A model generated the notes under the pieces. The model saw only the letters and a program-made list of their open reading frames with translations, was not told where the DNA came from and did not search any database. From Verrucomicrobiaceae bacterium (GTDB taxonomy: Bacteria > Verrucomicrobiota > Verrucomicrobiia > Verrucomicrobiales > Verrucomicrobiaceae): a stretch of DNA of 64,000 bases. Of this stretch, positions 41,328-49,654 are shown piece by piece (positions within the stretch are counted from its first letter, which is position 1; each line of letters opens with the position of its first letter). Both the position numbers and the translations under genes were made by a program. The stretch covers positions 86,093 to 150,092 of the forward strand of contig JAIXYN010000069.1 of NCBI GenBank assembly GCA_027490195.1. The letters run 5' to 3'.

Positions 41328-42032
41328 CTAAGGCTTCGGTGGCGGGGCGACGAGCTTGCGTGCGGCATCGACGCCACCGAGGGATTCCCAGGTGGGTACG
41401 CCCGACGTGGGCGGCAGTTCTTCAATCGTCACGTCTTTGACCTGCACTAGGCAAACACCCCCGCTGTGCACTTGCGGACCAATGAGGCCATCGAGGGCAA
41501 TGTTCTTGTCCGTCTCGGTGTAGTCGATGCACAGGACACCGTTGATCCAAGTCTGAATACGGGTGCCTTCTGCGCGGATGCGGTACTCATTCCAGCCGAA
41601 GACATCGATGGCCTTGTCCAGCGCGGCCTGCTGCTCGGGTGTGGGTGCCCAGATGACCTTGTTGCGGCGGAACTCGTCGTAGATCTTGCCAAACCAGCCT
41701 GCGCCGCAATCGACCTGATAGCCGGTCATGTGCGCGCCGCCGGGCACGCGCAGGCTGCGAATCTGGATGCCGCTGTTGAGCATGCCTGTCTTCGGGTCGC
41801 CGCTGACCTTGATCTTGAGCTTCAGATCAAAGTTCTGATAATTCTTCTTCGAGCAGATGAAGTGGTTCTCCTTGATCTTCTCCGTCGCGGAGCCGCCGGT
41901 GATCATGCCGTCTTCGACCCGCCAGATCTTGGGATCGTAGTCCCAGCCGTCGAGGGACTTGCCGTCAAAGAGGGAAATCGGCTCGGCTTGGAGCGCGGTG
42001 GTGAGGAGGAACAAAGAGAGCAGGTGCTTCAT
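41328..42032 (-). CDS. Secreted DUF1080 (3-keto-disaccharide hydrolase-like) protein
   Basis: A 234-residue exported protein; the ATG at 42032 opens a signal peptide (MKHLLSLFLLTTALQAEP). The DUF1080 hallmarks follow: ISLFDGKSLDGWDYDPKIWRVEDGMITGGS, FDLKLKIKVSGDPKTGMLNSGIQIRS, and WNEYRIRAEGTRIQTWINGVLCIDYTE. The domain is a concanavalin-like jelly roll; some members hydrolyse 3-keto-glycosides produced by Gfo/Idh-type oxidation, others bind sugar. With five Gfo/Idh enzymes in the window such cooperation is plausible. It stands alone as a transcription unit with 564 bases of non-coding DNA upstream. Confidence 0.88.
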   Translation of the reverse strand: MKHLLSLFLLTTALQAEPISLFDGKSLDGWDYDPKIWRVEDGMITGGSATEKIKENHFICSKKNYQNFDLKLKIKVSGDPKTGMLNSGIQIRSLRVPGGAHMTGYQVDCGAGWFGKIYDEFRRNKVIWAPTPEQQAALDKAIDVFGWNEYRIRAEGTRIQTWINGVLCIDYTETDKNIALDGLIGPQVHSGGVCLVQVKDVTIEELPPTSGVPTWESLGGVDAARKLVAPPPKP

Positions 42033-42559
42033 GGGTTGGAATAACGTATGGGTTAAACGCAGGCTAGCAGGAAGATGTGCAGGGTGTCTTGCCCGAAATG
42101 CACCTGTGCGTGACATCGACAGGCTTCCGCGATTGAATAGGACCGCATCAACCCCGACCTCACCGAAACCAAACTCGGCGGCCCACACATGCGGCGCTGG
42201 CACTGGTCTCCACGGCCTTGTGCGCCCATGCATCCCAGCAGTGTCGTGTCGCTCACTCAGGCAAACCCGGTGAAGAATGCCGCAGCCCTCTCATTTTGCG
42301 CCCGGTGGGCGGAACTGTGCCGCCCGGCTGGTGGAATCAAGGGTTGGCACAGGCGGAGGTCATTTTTGTGCAGCTCCAATTACTTGGCGGGATTGCTCGC
42401 TGCTTCTCGACCTCATCCACCGTGATGTGGAGTTTTGGTGGGTGGGCGTCTTCTGCTCCCCTTCGCGCTTGCCGACACTTCACCGATCGGAGGAAGAGTT
42501 GTCGGCTCGTCATGGAAGCATTTGTAAGAGAGTTCGCGTGCGGGAGGGTGATTCAAACA
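42033..42559. other. Non-coding gap, nothing recognised
   Basis: The stretch upstream of the DUF1080 gene and the ELW-repeat gene has several open frames but none shows protein-like composition, a signal peptide or family motifs. It may be decayed coding DNA. No tRNA-like or riboswitch-like structure was noticed. Confidence 0.45.
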
Positions 42560-42589
42560 TTGACGCCCTCAGCCTGGCTTCGCTATTCT
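42560..42589 (+). promoter_or_regulatory. Sigma-70-like promoter placed for a leaderless start
   Basis: TTGACG (42560-42565) and TATTCT (42584-42589), separated by 18 bases, lie seven bases before the ATG at 42597. The predicted start of transcription coincides with the start codon. No Shine-Dalgarno site fits between. Confidence 0.5.
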
Positions 42590-42596
42590 GCCGGAT

Positions 42597-43991
42597 ATGT
42601 GGCGCGCAATTCTTTGCCTAGGATTCATGCTGGTCACCGCTCTCACTGCAGCGGAACCCGCCAAGCTGCGTTTGGTCGCCGACCTGAATCCGGGTCCAGA
42701 GGGCTCCGTCTTGACGGGCTTTTTTGAGTGGAATGGCAAAATCTGGTTCAGAGCTGCCTCCACTCAAGGCGGAAAAACCGTGTGGTCGCTGTATGCCACA
42801 GACGGCAGCGCGACTGGCACGCAACGCATCAAGGATTTTCCATTGATTGAACGCGGCTCTTTTTTCGAAAACCCCTTTGTCTATGAGAACCGCCTGTACT
42901 TCCAAGGACCTAACGCTGCTCTGGGCAAAGGCAGCCGGGTTTGGGTGACGGACGGCACCGAGGCTGGCACACAGCCCATTTCTGAAGACGGCAAAGATGT
43001 GTGTGATGAATACAAGCCGGTTCTAATCGGGGATCGACTGGTGCTTTCCCTTCATGGCGAATACGATGGGCATGGATTGGTGGCGCTCAATCTCCACACC
43101 GGCGCGACGGAGACCATCGCTGTGCCTTTTGACGGCTGGGAGGACTATACCGACGGCGCGATGCTGAACGGAAACTTGTTGAAACTGGACTTAAATGGCA
43201 AGGCGTTGTGGAGCATCGATGGCACACGCGCTGGATTGAAAAAGCTGGTGCTGCCGGGACTGCCTCCCTTTGAAAATGATGATAGCCTCAATCAATTTGT
43301 CTCCCTGCCCAATGGAGTGCTGATGCTTCCCTATGGAGAAATGAAGGCACCGTTGGAGTTGTGGCAGACGGATGGAAAGTCCGTGGCCAAAGTGGCTGCT
43401 TGGTGGCCAGACAATCGTGCCACGAAACTCTGGTTTGGTCGTGTGGGCGATCTTGGCATGATGCTCGCCTATGATCGCACCCGACGCTGCGGCTTGTGGA
43501 GCAGTGATGGCACGGTCGCAGGATCCAAGACCCTTTTGGATAGTGATCCGTATAAAGATGCCTCCTTCTCTTTTTCAGCAGCTCCTCACCCTAATCCGGT
43601 GGTCGCCGGAGGAAGGCTCTACTTTCTCATGGATGACGGCCAGCATGGTCTTGAGCTTTGGGGCTCCGATGGCACCAAGCATGGGACGCATCTCGTGACC
43701 GACATTGCCCTTGGAAATGAAGATGCTGAGATTTTCAAACTTCACCCATTGGCCGATGGTCGCGCCTTGTTCCAACGCAAGAACGCAACCTTGGACACGG
43801 ACGTGTGGATCACTGACGGGTCTGAAGTGGGAAGCCGCAGGCTGGCATCCCTCAAACGGTGGCCTGACGTCGAGGCCGTGCTCAACGGCATGCTTCTCAT
43901 GATGTCAGCAAACGATCAGCTCGGTACGGAACTGCACGCGCTGGATATCCCGGAACTGACCACGCCCAAGGCGCCAGCCGGGTCCAAATGA
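42597..43991 (+). CDS. Secreted ELWxxDGTxxGT-repeat protein
   Basis: A 464-residue exported protein with signal peptide (MWRAILCLGFMLVTALTAAEP). It is built from repeats of the ELWxxDGTxxGT type: VWSLYATDGSATGT, RVWVTDGTEAGT, LWSIDGTRAG, LELWQTDGK, GLWSSDGTVAGS, LELWGSDGTKHGT and VWITDGSEVGS, about 50-60 residues apart, which likely form a beta propeller. Such proteins are usually extracellular and thought to bind ligands or surfaces; no catalytic residues can be named. It faces the PEP carboxylase gene convergently with 33 bases between. Confidence 0.8.
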   Translation: MWRAILCLGFMLVTALTAAEPAKLRLVADLNPGPEGSVLTGFFEWNGKIWFRAASTQGGKTVWSLYATDGSATGTQRIKDFPLIERGSFFENPFVYENRLYFQGPNAALGKGSRVWVTDGTEAGTQPISEDGKDVCDEYKPVLIGDRLVLSLHGEYDGHGLVALNLHTGATETIAVPFDGWEDYTDGAMLNGNLLKLDLNGKALWSIDGTRAGLKKLVLPGLPPFENDDSLNQFVSLPNGVLMLPYGEMKAPLELWQTDGKSVAKVAAWWPDNRATKLWFGRVGDLGMMLAYDRTRRCGLWSSDGTVAGSKTLLDSDPYKDASFSFSAAPHPNPVVAGGRLYFLMDDGQHGLELWGSDGTKHGTHLVTDIALGNEDAEIFKLHPLADGRALFQRKNATLDTDVWITDGSEVGSRRLASLKRWPDVEAVLNGMLLMMSANDQLGTELHALDIPELTTPKAPAGSK

Positions 43992-44024
43992 CCTCGGCGC
44001 AAAGCTTGGAAATCCGTCCATGTT

Positions 44025-46778
44025 TTAGCCCGTCGTGCGCAGCCCGGACGCAATGGCATTGATCGAAATCAGCAGATCCGAAACCATCGCATCCGCAGCT
44101 TCGGTTTTACCGGCAGCGGTGAGTCCGCGCCATTCACGCAGCAGGGCGATCTGCTGATCGTGCAACACTTTGAGCGGCTCTTCGCGAATGTTCAGCGTGT
44201 AGGCGAGGCGCGGGCGGCGTTCTTCGAAGGTGCCTTGGAAGAGGTCGTCGATGATGGCGCGGGTGGCTTCGTATTCGCTGAGGATGGTGCCGAGGAATCG
44301 ATCACGCACGGCGCTGTCCTCCACCAGACCAGCGTAGGCACGCATGAGGTCGGTGTTGGCGCTGACGAGGGAGCTTTCGATGTTGGTGAGAACGTAGCGC
44401 AGGAAGGCAGACCCAGGAATGGCGGCGGCCAAGGTCGCGTAACTTTTGGGATCTTCGGTCTTGAGCTTGGTCAGGGCGCTGCCGGCACCAAACCAACCGG
44501 GAAGGTAAAAGCGTGACTGCGTCCACGAAAAGACCCAGGGAATCGCGCGCAGGTCGTCGAGTGAAGCCTGGCCCGTGCGTCGGGCGGGACGGGAACCGAT
44601 GCGGGAGTTTTCCAGGGCATCAATCGGCGTGGCCTGACGGTAGAACTTCATGAAGTCCGGCGCGTGCAGGAAGGCGCGATACGCATCTCGGCTGTCGGCG
44701 GCCAGTTTGTCAAAGAGCGGCTCCAGTTCAGGCGGGGCGCTGGATTCGGTGCAGCGATGGCGTGCTGTGGCTGCGGTGGCGGAGGCCATGAGCAGCTCGG
44801 CATTGTAAACGGCGGAGCCAATGTGCGCGTACTTTTGCGCGATGGTTTCGCCCTGTTCGGTCATGCGCATGCCTCCGCTGAGGGAGCCATGCGGCAGTGC
44901 CTCCATGAACCAATGCGTGGGGCCAGCACCACGTCCGACAGTGCCGCCACGGCCATGGAAGAAGATCGGGCGCACGCCATGCCGATGGATCGTGGTGGAA
45001 AGCTCACGCTGCGCGCGATGCAGCGCGCACTGGCTGGCCACGATACCGCAGTCCTTGTTGGAGTCGGAGTAGCCGACCATCATCTGGAACACCGGTGTGC
45101 CGCCTTTGCTCTGCGCAAGGAGGCTGCGCTTCGCCACAGGATGCGAGAGGAAAGCTTCGACGATGCCTGGGCCGGATTCGAGATCGCCCATGGTTTCAAA
45201 CAAAGGCACGACGGGCAGGGGACACACGAGTCCTTCATCGCTCCAAGCCATGAGTCCGGCCTCACGGGCAAGAATAAAGACGACGAGCATGTCTTCGACA
45301 CAGCGGGTCATCGAGATGATGAGGGAACCCAACCCCGCATTGCCATACTTGGCGCGGTGATCCGCCAGCACACGGTAGCAGTCCAGCACGGTGTCCGCTT
45401 CAGGCCCGGCGGAGATGCCTGGGGAGAGGAACGGACGAGGGGAAGCAAGCTCGCGATCAAGCATCTCACGCTTTTTCTCGATTGGCCAGTCGATGAATGA
45501 ACCACGGTCTAGCAGCCCCGCGGCACGCAGAAGCTGATCGAGCGCCTTTTCATGGAAGGCGGAATTTTGCCGCACATCCAGCACTGCGGAATGAAAACCG
45601 AAAGCCGTGAGGTTACGGCGGAACGGAACGATCTGCTCTTCGACGACGGCTTTGGAGCCAACATCGAGCAAAGTTTGCGCCAGGACATCAATGTCAGCAC
45701 GCAGCTCCTCCGGCTGCACATACGCGGCCGCCGAAGCGGGCTTCTCACTCGCGAGGACGACCTTCGCGTGCATCAGGTAAATTGCCGCACGCCACGGCTC
45801 CTCTTTGTTGCGCTCCAAGATGTAGGCAAGATCCACGCCCGGCTCGGTTTTAAGCTGCGCAGTGAGGGTCGCGATCAGTTCCGTGAGCTGCGGTGGGGTG
45901 ATCTGGAACAGGGAGCTGAGCGGTAAATGGAACGCGAGGGCTTCCAGTGCACGGCGCTGCACACGCAGGGCGTTCTTGCGCATGACCTGCAAGGCATGGC
46001 GCGTGACGTCCGCCGTCACGAAGGGGTGCCCGTCGCGGTCTCCGCCGATCCAGGAACCAAAGCGAATCAGGGGCGGCAGGGAGTCCACTTCAGTCACGTC
46101 ATAGCCAGCAGCTTGCCAGGCCTCGCGCAGGTGGAAATGCGCGCGGCTGAGCGCTTCAGGAAACACATCGCGCAAATAGTGCAGCGCGTTTTGCAGTTCG
46201 GCCTCAATGCTGGGGCGCGTGACGTGAATTTCGCCGGTGCGCCAGAGGTTTTCGAGCTGGGTCTGCAGCTGGCTTTGCAGGCGGGCCTGCTCACGTGGTG
46301 TGTAGGCCGGGTTCTCATGCCGGTTCATGAGGCTGTAGATCTCGCGGTGCAACTCGCGCACCGTCTCGCGCTTGGCCTCGGTGGGATGCGCGGTGAGCAC
46401 GGGTTCCACGCAGACATCCCGCAGCGCGGCGAGGATGTCGGCCTCATTGAGGCCAAGGGTGCGCAGTTGCTTCAAATTATCCGCCCACAGACCCTTTTCA
46501 GCCTCGGGTCCGCTCTTTTTCTCACGCAGACGGCGGATTTGAGACGCAGCCCGCTCCTCAACGACATTGAGCAACTGAAAAGCGATGGAGTAGGCCTGCC
46601 CGAGGGAGCGATTCGTTTTTTGCGGCACCCCGGTGCCGATCCATGGAAGGCTGGCGGCCAGTTCCGGCTCCCCCAACTGCTGAAGCACGGTGGAGAAGGC
46701 CTCCATGAGGTAACGCAGGTCGTCTTCGAGAAGTTGAAAGCCGAGAGTACGGAGGTTTTGCGGAGGAGATTCGGACAT
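44025..46778 (-). CDS. ppc: Phosphoenolpyruvate carboxylase
   Basis: 917 residues from the ATG at 46778 (MSESPPQNLRTLGF); the TTG upstream is not favoured. It carboxylates PEP to oxaloacetate to fill the TCA cycle. All signatures are present: PVLTAHPTEAKRETV with the catalytic His, GSWIGGDRDGHPFVT, DVRQNSAFHEKALDQLL, MVGYSDSNKDCGIVASQ, FFHGRGGTVGRGAGPTHWF and IPWVFSWTQSRFYLPGWFG. The C-terminus is SGLRTTG rather than the usual GxxQNTG, a small change at the catalytic and allosteric end. It is a single gene, flanked by convergent ELW-repeat and divergent-distance Gfo/Idh genes. Confidence 0.96.
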   Translation of the reverse strand: MSESPPQNLRTLGFQLLEDDLRYLMEAFSTVLQQLGEPELAASLPWIGTGVPQKTNRSLGQAYSIAFQLLNVVEERAASQIRRLREKKSGPEAEKGLWADNLKQLRTLGLNEADILAALRDVCVEPVLTAHPTEAKRETVRELHREIYSLMNRHENPAYTPREQARLQSQLQTQLENLWRTGEIHVTRPSIEAELQNALHYLRDVFPEALSRAHFHLREAWQAAGYDVTEVDSLPPLIRFGSWIGGDRDGHPFVTADVTRHALQVMRKNALRVQRRALEALAFHLPLSSLFQITPPQLTELIATLTAQLKTEPGVDLAYILERNKEEPWRAAIYLMHAKVVLASEKPASAAAYVQPEELRADIDVLAQTLLDVGSKAVVEEQIVPFRRNLTAFGFHSAVLDVRQNSAFHEKALDQLLRAAGLLDRGSFIDWPIEKKREMLDRELASPRPFLSPGISAGPEADTVLDCYRVLADHRAKYGNAGLGSLIISMTRCVEDMLVVFILAREAGLMAWSDEGLVCPLPVVPLFETMGDLESGPGIVEAFLSHPVAKRSLLAQSKGGTPVFQMMVGYSDSNKDCGIVASQCALHRAQRELSTTIHRHGVRPIFFHGRGGTVGRGAGPTHWFMEALPHGSLSGGMRMTEQGETIAQKYAHIGSAVYNAELLMASATAATARHRCTESSAPPELEPLFDKLAADSRDAYRAFLHAPDFMKFYRQATPIDALENSRIGSRPARRTGQASLDDLRAIPWVFSWTQSRFYLPGWFGAGSALTKLKTEDPKSYATLAAAIPGSAFLRYVLTNIESSLVSANTDLMRAYAGLVEDSAVRDRFLGTILSEYEATRAIIDDLFQGTFEERRPRLAYTLNIREEPLKVLHDQQIALLREWRGLTAAGKTEAADAMVSDLLISINAIASGLRTTG

Positions 46779-46888
46779 GGCTGGGTGGAGCTTGCGAATC
46801 AAAGCAGGAAGGATGCCTGATTCACAGAGCCATGTCGAAAGCCGATGGAAAAGGCAAGATCAAGCGCCAATCGCCAGAATGTCCCTTT

Positions 46889-48199
46889 TTAAACCGGATA
46901 GGCCCACGGCTTCCGGTACTCGCGCGCCATCAGTTTGCTGGCCTCGGAGTCGCCGATGATCAGCTCCTTCTCGGGGTCCCACTGGATGCTCCGGCCGGCT
47001 TTGTAGCTTAGCATGCCCAGCAGGGGCAGGCAGGTGGACCGGTGGGCGCTTTCGATGTCGGCAATGGGCTGCTTTTTCTTCTCGATGGCGTCGATGAAGT
47101 CACTCCAAAGCAGGGCGATGTTGTGGCCATCGGGCTCCTGAAGCTGGTGGTTGCCGTGCTTCTCGCCTTCTTTGGGATTCACCGGGTAGAAAGTCCAGCC
47201 ATCGCGCCAGCCGATGTGCAGCACTCCTTTCTCGCCGTAGAAGTAGCAGCCGATCTTGTGCTTCTCGTTGTTGTTGTCGGCAAATTTCCGGTGCTCCCAC
47301 ACGGCGGTGAACTGCTCAAACTCAAACGTGGCCACCTGATGATCCGGAGCATCGGTAGTCTGCTCCTTGTCATTGAGCACGGCAGGCCCAGCGATGGGTC
47401 GTCCTCCGGTGCAGAAGATTTTCTTCGGCCCTTTTTCACCGCTCCAGAGCAGGATCTGGTCCAGCCAATGCACACCCCAATCGCCCATGGTGCCGTTGGC
47501 ATAATCGAGGAAATGCCGCCAGCCTCCCGGATGCAGCTTGGTGTTAAAAGGGCGCATCGGCGCCGGGCCACACCACATGTCCCAGTCCATGCCCTCGGGC
47601 ACCTGGCTGTTCGGTTTTGGCTGCTCGGGCCCACCCTTGCTGTCGACAAACGCCCGCACCATGCCCACCTTGCCCACGGCACCGGACTTGAGAAAATTCA
47701 TCGCCTCGACGTGATGCGGCCCAATGCGGCGGTGCAGTCCCACCTGGACCACGACACCCGCTTCGCGGGCGGCTTTCACCATCGCCTTGCTTTCGTTAAT
47801 GGTGTGCCCTGTGGGCTTTTCGACATAGATATGAGCGCCAGCTTTGCATGCAGCGATGGTTTGCAGCGCATGCCAGTGGTCCGGCGTGGCGATGATGACG
47901 ATCTCCGGCTTCTCTTTGTCCAGCAGGTCGCGGTAGTCCTTGTAGAGCTTCGGGTCGTCTCCTGAGAGGCCGTTCACCGTATCACCGGCGTTGGAGGCCA
48001 CGTCTTCATGCACATCGCACAATGCGCAGACCTTGATGCTTCCTGAAGCCAGTGCCTCCTTCAAAATGTTCATCCCCCACCAGCCTGAACCGATCAAGGC
48101 CGTGCGGTATTTCTTCGCCGGATCAGCCCCGAAGATGTGAAACGACGAGGCTGCAAACGCGGCGGTGCTGGCGGAAAGAAAATGGCGGCGGGAGGTCAT
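46889..48199 (-). CDS. Tat-exported Gfo/Idh/MocA family oxidoreductase
   Basis: 436 residues from the ATG at 48199, which opens a Tat leader (MTSRRHFLSASTAAFAASSF). The nucleotide-binding segment is TALIGSGWWGMNIL, an unusual GxGxxG with WW, followed by VIIATPDHWHALQTI and YVEKPTGHTINESKAM. The substrate region includes WDMWCGPAPMRPFN and HFLDYANGTMGDWGVHWLDQILLW. The gene follows DUF1501 on the same strand after 144 bases containing two REP-like repeats, which may separate it from that transcript. It probably acts on a sugar in the periplasm. The C-terminus is complete. Confidence 0.9.
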   Translation of the reverse strand: MTSRRHFLSASTAAFAASSFHIFGADPAKKYRTALIGSGWWGMNILKEALASGSIKVCALCDVHEDVASNAGDTVNGLSGDDPKLYKDYRDLLDKEKPEIVIIATPDHWHALQTIAACKAGAHIYVEKPTGHTINESKAMVKAAREAGVVVQVGLHRRIGPHHVEAMNFLKSGAVGKVGMVRAFVDSKGGPEQPKPNSQVPEGMDWDMWCGPAPMRPFNTKLHPGGWRHFLDYANGTMGDWGVHWLDQILLWSGEKGPKKIFCTGGRPIAGPAVLNDKEQTTDAPDHQVATFEFEQFTAVWEHRKFADNNNEKHKIGCYFYGEKGVLHIGWRDGWTFYPVNPKEGEKHGNHQLQEPDGHNIALLWSDFIDAIEKKKQPIADIESAHRSTCLPLLGMLSYKAGRSIQWDPEKELIIGDSEASKLMAREYRKPWAYPV

Positions 48200-48261
48200 G
48201 GTCAGGGGCGATGAAAGCATCACATGACAAAGTACGCCAGCCGTTCGAGAGGCTTGCGAAG

Positions 48262-48340
48262 GAAAGTAGCGGTGAGCTTTAGCTCGCCCTGGAAGGAGCG
48301 GCGCGTTTCCCAGAGCGAGCTAAAGCTCGAAAGTACTTTC
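48262..48340. repeat. Pair of REP-like palindromic repeats, copies A and B, in inverted order
   Basis: Copy A (48262-48292, plus) and copy B (48310-48340, minus) share GAAAGTA, then GAGCTTTAGCTCGC and CTGG, and face each other around 17 bases. The pair can form one large hairpin through GAGCTTTAGCTCGC (48274-48287) and its complement (48315-48328). It lies between the DUF1501 stop and the Gfo/Idh start. Confidence 0.65.
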
Positions 48341-48343
48341 GTG

Positions 48344-49633
48344 CTACGCAAACAGCTCCATCACCGCCTTGCCCTTGTCTCCCACCGTGAAGGGCCGGTT
48401 GCTGGGCGACATGACGACTTCGTCAACAGGCAGCCCAAGGCTCCAGCCAATCGTGGAGAGGAAATCCTGCGGGCTCGTTTGCTTGTCGGCCACGGCCATG
48501 CCTTCCTTGTCACTGGCCCCATGGATGTAGCCGCCCTTGATGCCACCACCCGCGAGCAGCGTGGAAAAGACCTTCGGATGGTGGTCGCGTCCGCCGTTGC
48601 CATTAATCTTGGGACCACGGCCAAATTCAGAGCAAAGCACCACCAGCGTGCTTTCCAGTAGCCCACGTTCCTTGAGATCTTCCAGAAGTGCGGCAAGCGC
48701 CTGGTCCAGTTCGGCACCATGCTCATCGAGACCATCGTCAATGTTGTTGTGCATGTCCCAGCCGCCCTTGGCGACTTCAATGTAGCGGATGCCTTTTTCC
48801 ACCAGACGCCGCGCCAGCAGGCAGCCCTGGCCAAATTTGCCCTTGCCGTACTTTTCCTTCAAGGCCTCCGGTTCGTCATCGAGGTGGAAGGCCTCCAGGT
48901 CCGTGCTGGACATGATGCTGATCGTCTTGTCGTAGAACTGCGTGTAGCTCTTCACCTCCGAGGTCTTGAAGCGATCGCGGAATCCGGCATCGAGTTGATC
49001 CAGCATGGCGATGCGCTTGTTCATCTGCTCCGGTGCCACTTCGCTCTTGGCGTATTGCAGGCCTACGTCAGGATCGAGAATAGGCAGCGGGGAAAAGCTG
49101 GAGGGAAAGAAGCCGTTGCCATTCTGCGGCTGGCGATTGACGCAGACATTAGAGGGCAGCGTCTTGTGGCTGGAGCCAAGAAAGTGCTGCGCCCAAGCAC
49201 CGATGTTGGGATGCTTGATGGTGCCGCGCTCCTCGTAGCCAGTGCGGATGACGTACTGCCCTGCGGCATGCACTCCCGTTTTGGAAGTCATGCTGCGGAT
49301 GATGCTGAACTTGTCCGCCTGTTTGGCGAGGTTCTCCATCGTGCCTCCCAGTTGAAAGTCAGCCTTGGTTTTGATCGGAGCTTTCGGCCCCTGCGTCGGG
49401 CCTTCCTTGGGATCCAGCGTGTCAATGTGGGTCATGCCTCCGATCATCTGGAGAAAGATGACGTTCTTGGCCTTGCCAAAGCCGGGGCCAGATGTCGCCG
49501 CTGCCTTGGCGGCTTCGGCTGCAAAGGCGCTGCCGCCGAGACCGTGCAGCACGGTGACGCCGAGAGCGGCGCTGGCCCAGCGTTCGCAAAAGGCACGACG
49601 GGAAAGGGGATCAAGCTGGTTGTGAAGATTCAT
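48344..49633 (-). CDS. Tat-exported DUF1501 protein
   Basis: A 429-residue DUF1501 protein with a Tat-like leader (LSRRAFCERWASAALGVTVL). Typical segments are NVIFLQMIGGMTHIDTLDPKEG, FSIIRSMTSKTGVHAAGQYVIRTG, IRYIEVAKGGWDMHNNIDDGL and LVVLCSEFGRGPKINGNGGRDHHP, resembling an alkaline-phosphatase/sulfatase-like fold. It is encoded 21 bases after the DUF1549/DUF1553 gene, the pairing seen repeatedly in Planctomycetota and Verrucomicrobiota. The pair is presumed to act together in the periplasm. The activity is not established; a phosphatase/sulfatase-like hydrolase is suggested by the fold. Confidence 0.9.
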   Translation of the reverse strand: MNLHNQLDPLSRRAFCERWASAALGVTVLHGLGGSAFAAEAAKAAATSGPGFGKAKNVIFLQMIGGMTHIDTLDPKEGPTQGPKAPIKTKADFQLGGTMENLAKQADKFSIIRSMTSKTGVHAAGQYVIRTGYEERGTIKHPNIGAWAQHFLGSSHKTLPSNVCVNRQPQNGNGFFPSSFSPLPILDPDVGLQYAKSEVAPEQMNKRIAMLDQLDAGFRDRFKTSEVKSYTQFYDKTISIMSSTDLEAFHLDDEPEALKEKYGKGKFGQGCLLARRLVEKGIRYIEVAKGGWDMHNNIDDGLDEHGAELDQALAALLEDLKERGLLESTLVVLCSEFGRGPKINGNGGRDHHPKVFSTLLAGGGIKGGYIHGASDKEGMAVADKQTSPQDFLSTIGWSLGLPVDEVVMSPSNRPFTVGDKGKAVMELFA

Positions 49634-49654
49634 GGCAGGGAAGGGGGGGTGAGT

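Noticed and set aside
42218..42727. 169-residue plus-strand frame upstream of the ELW-repeat gene
   Set aside because: It runs into the real gene in another frame and has Cys/Arg-rich, non-protein-like composition.
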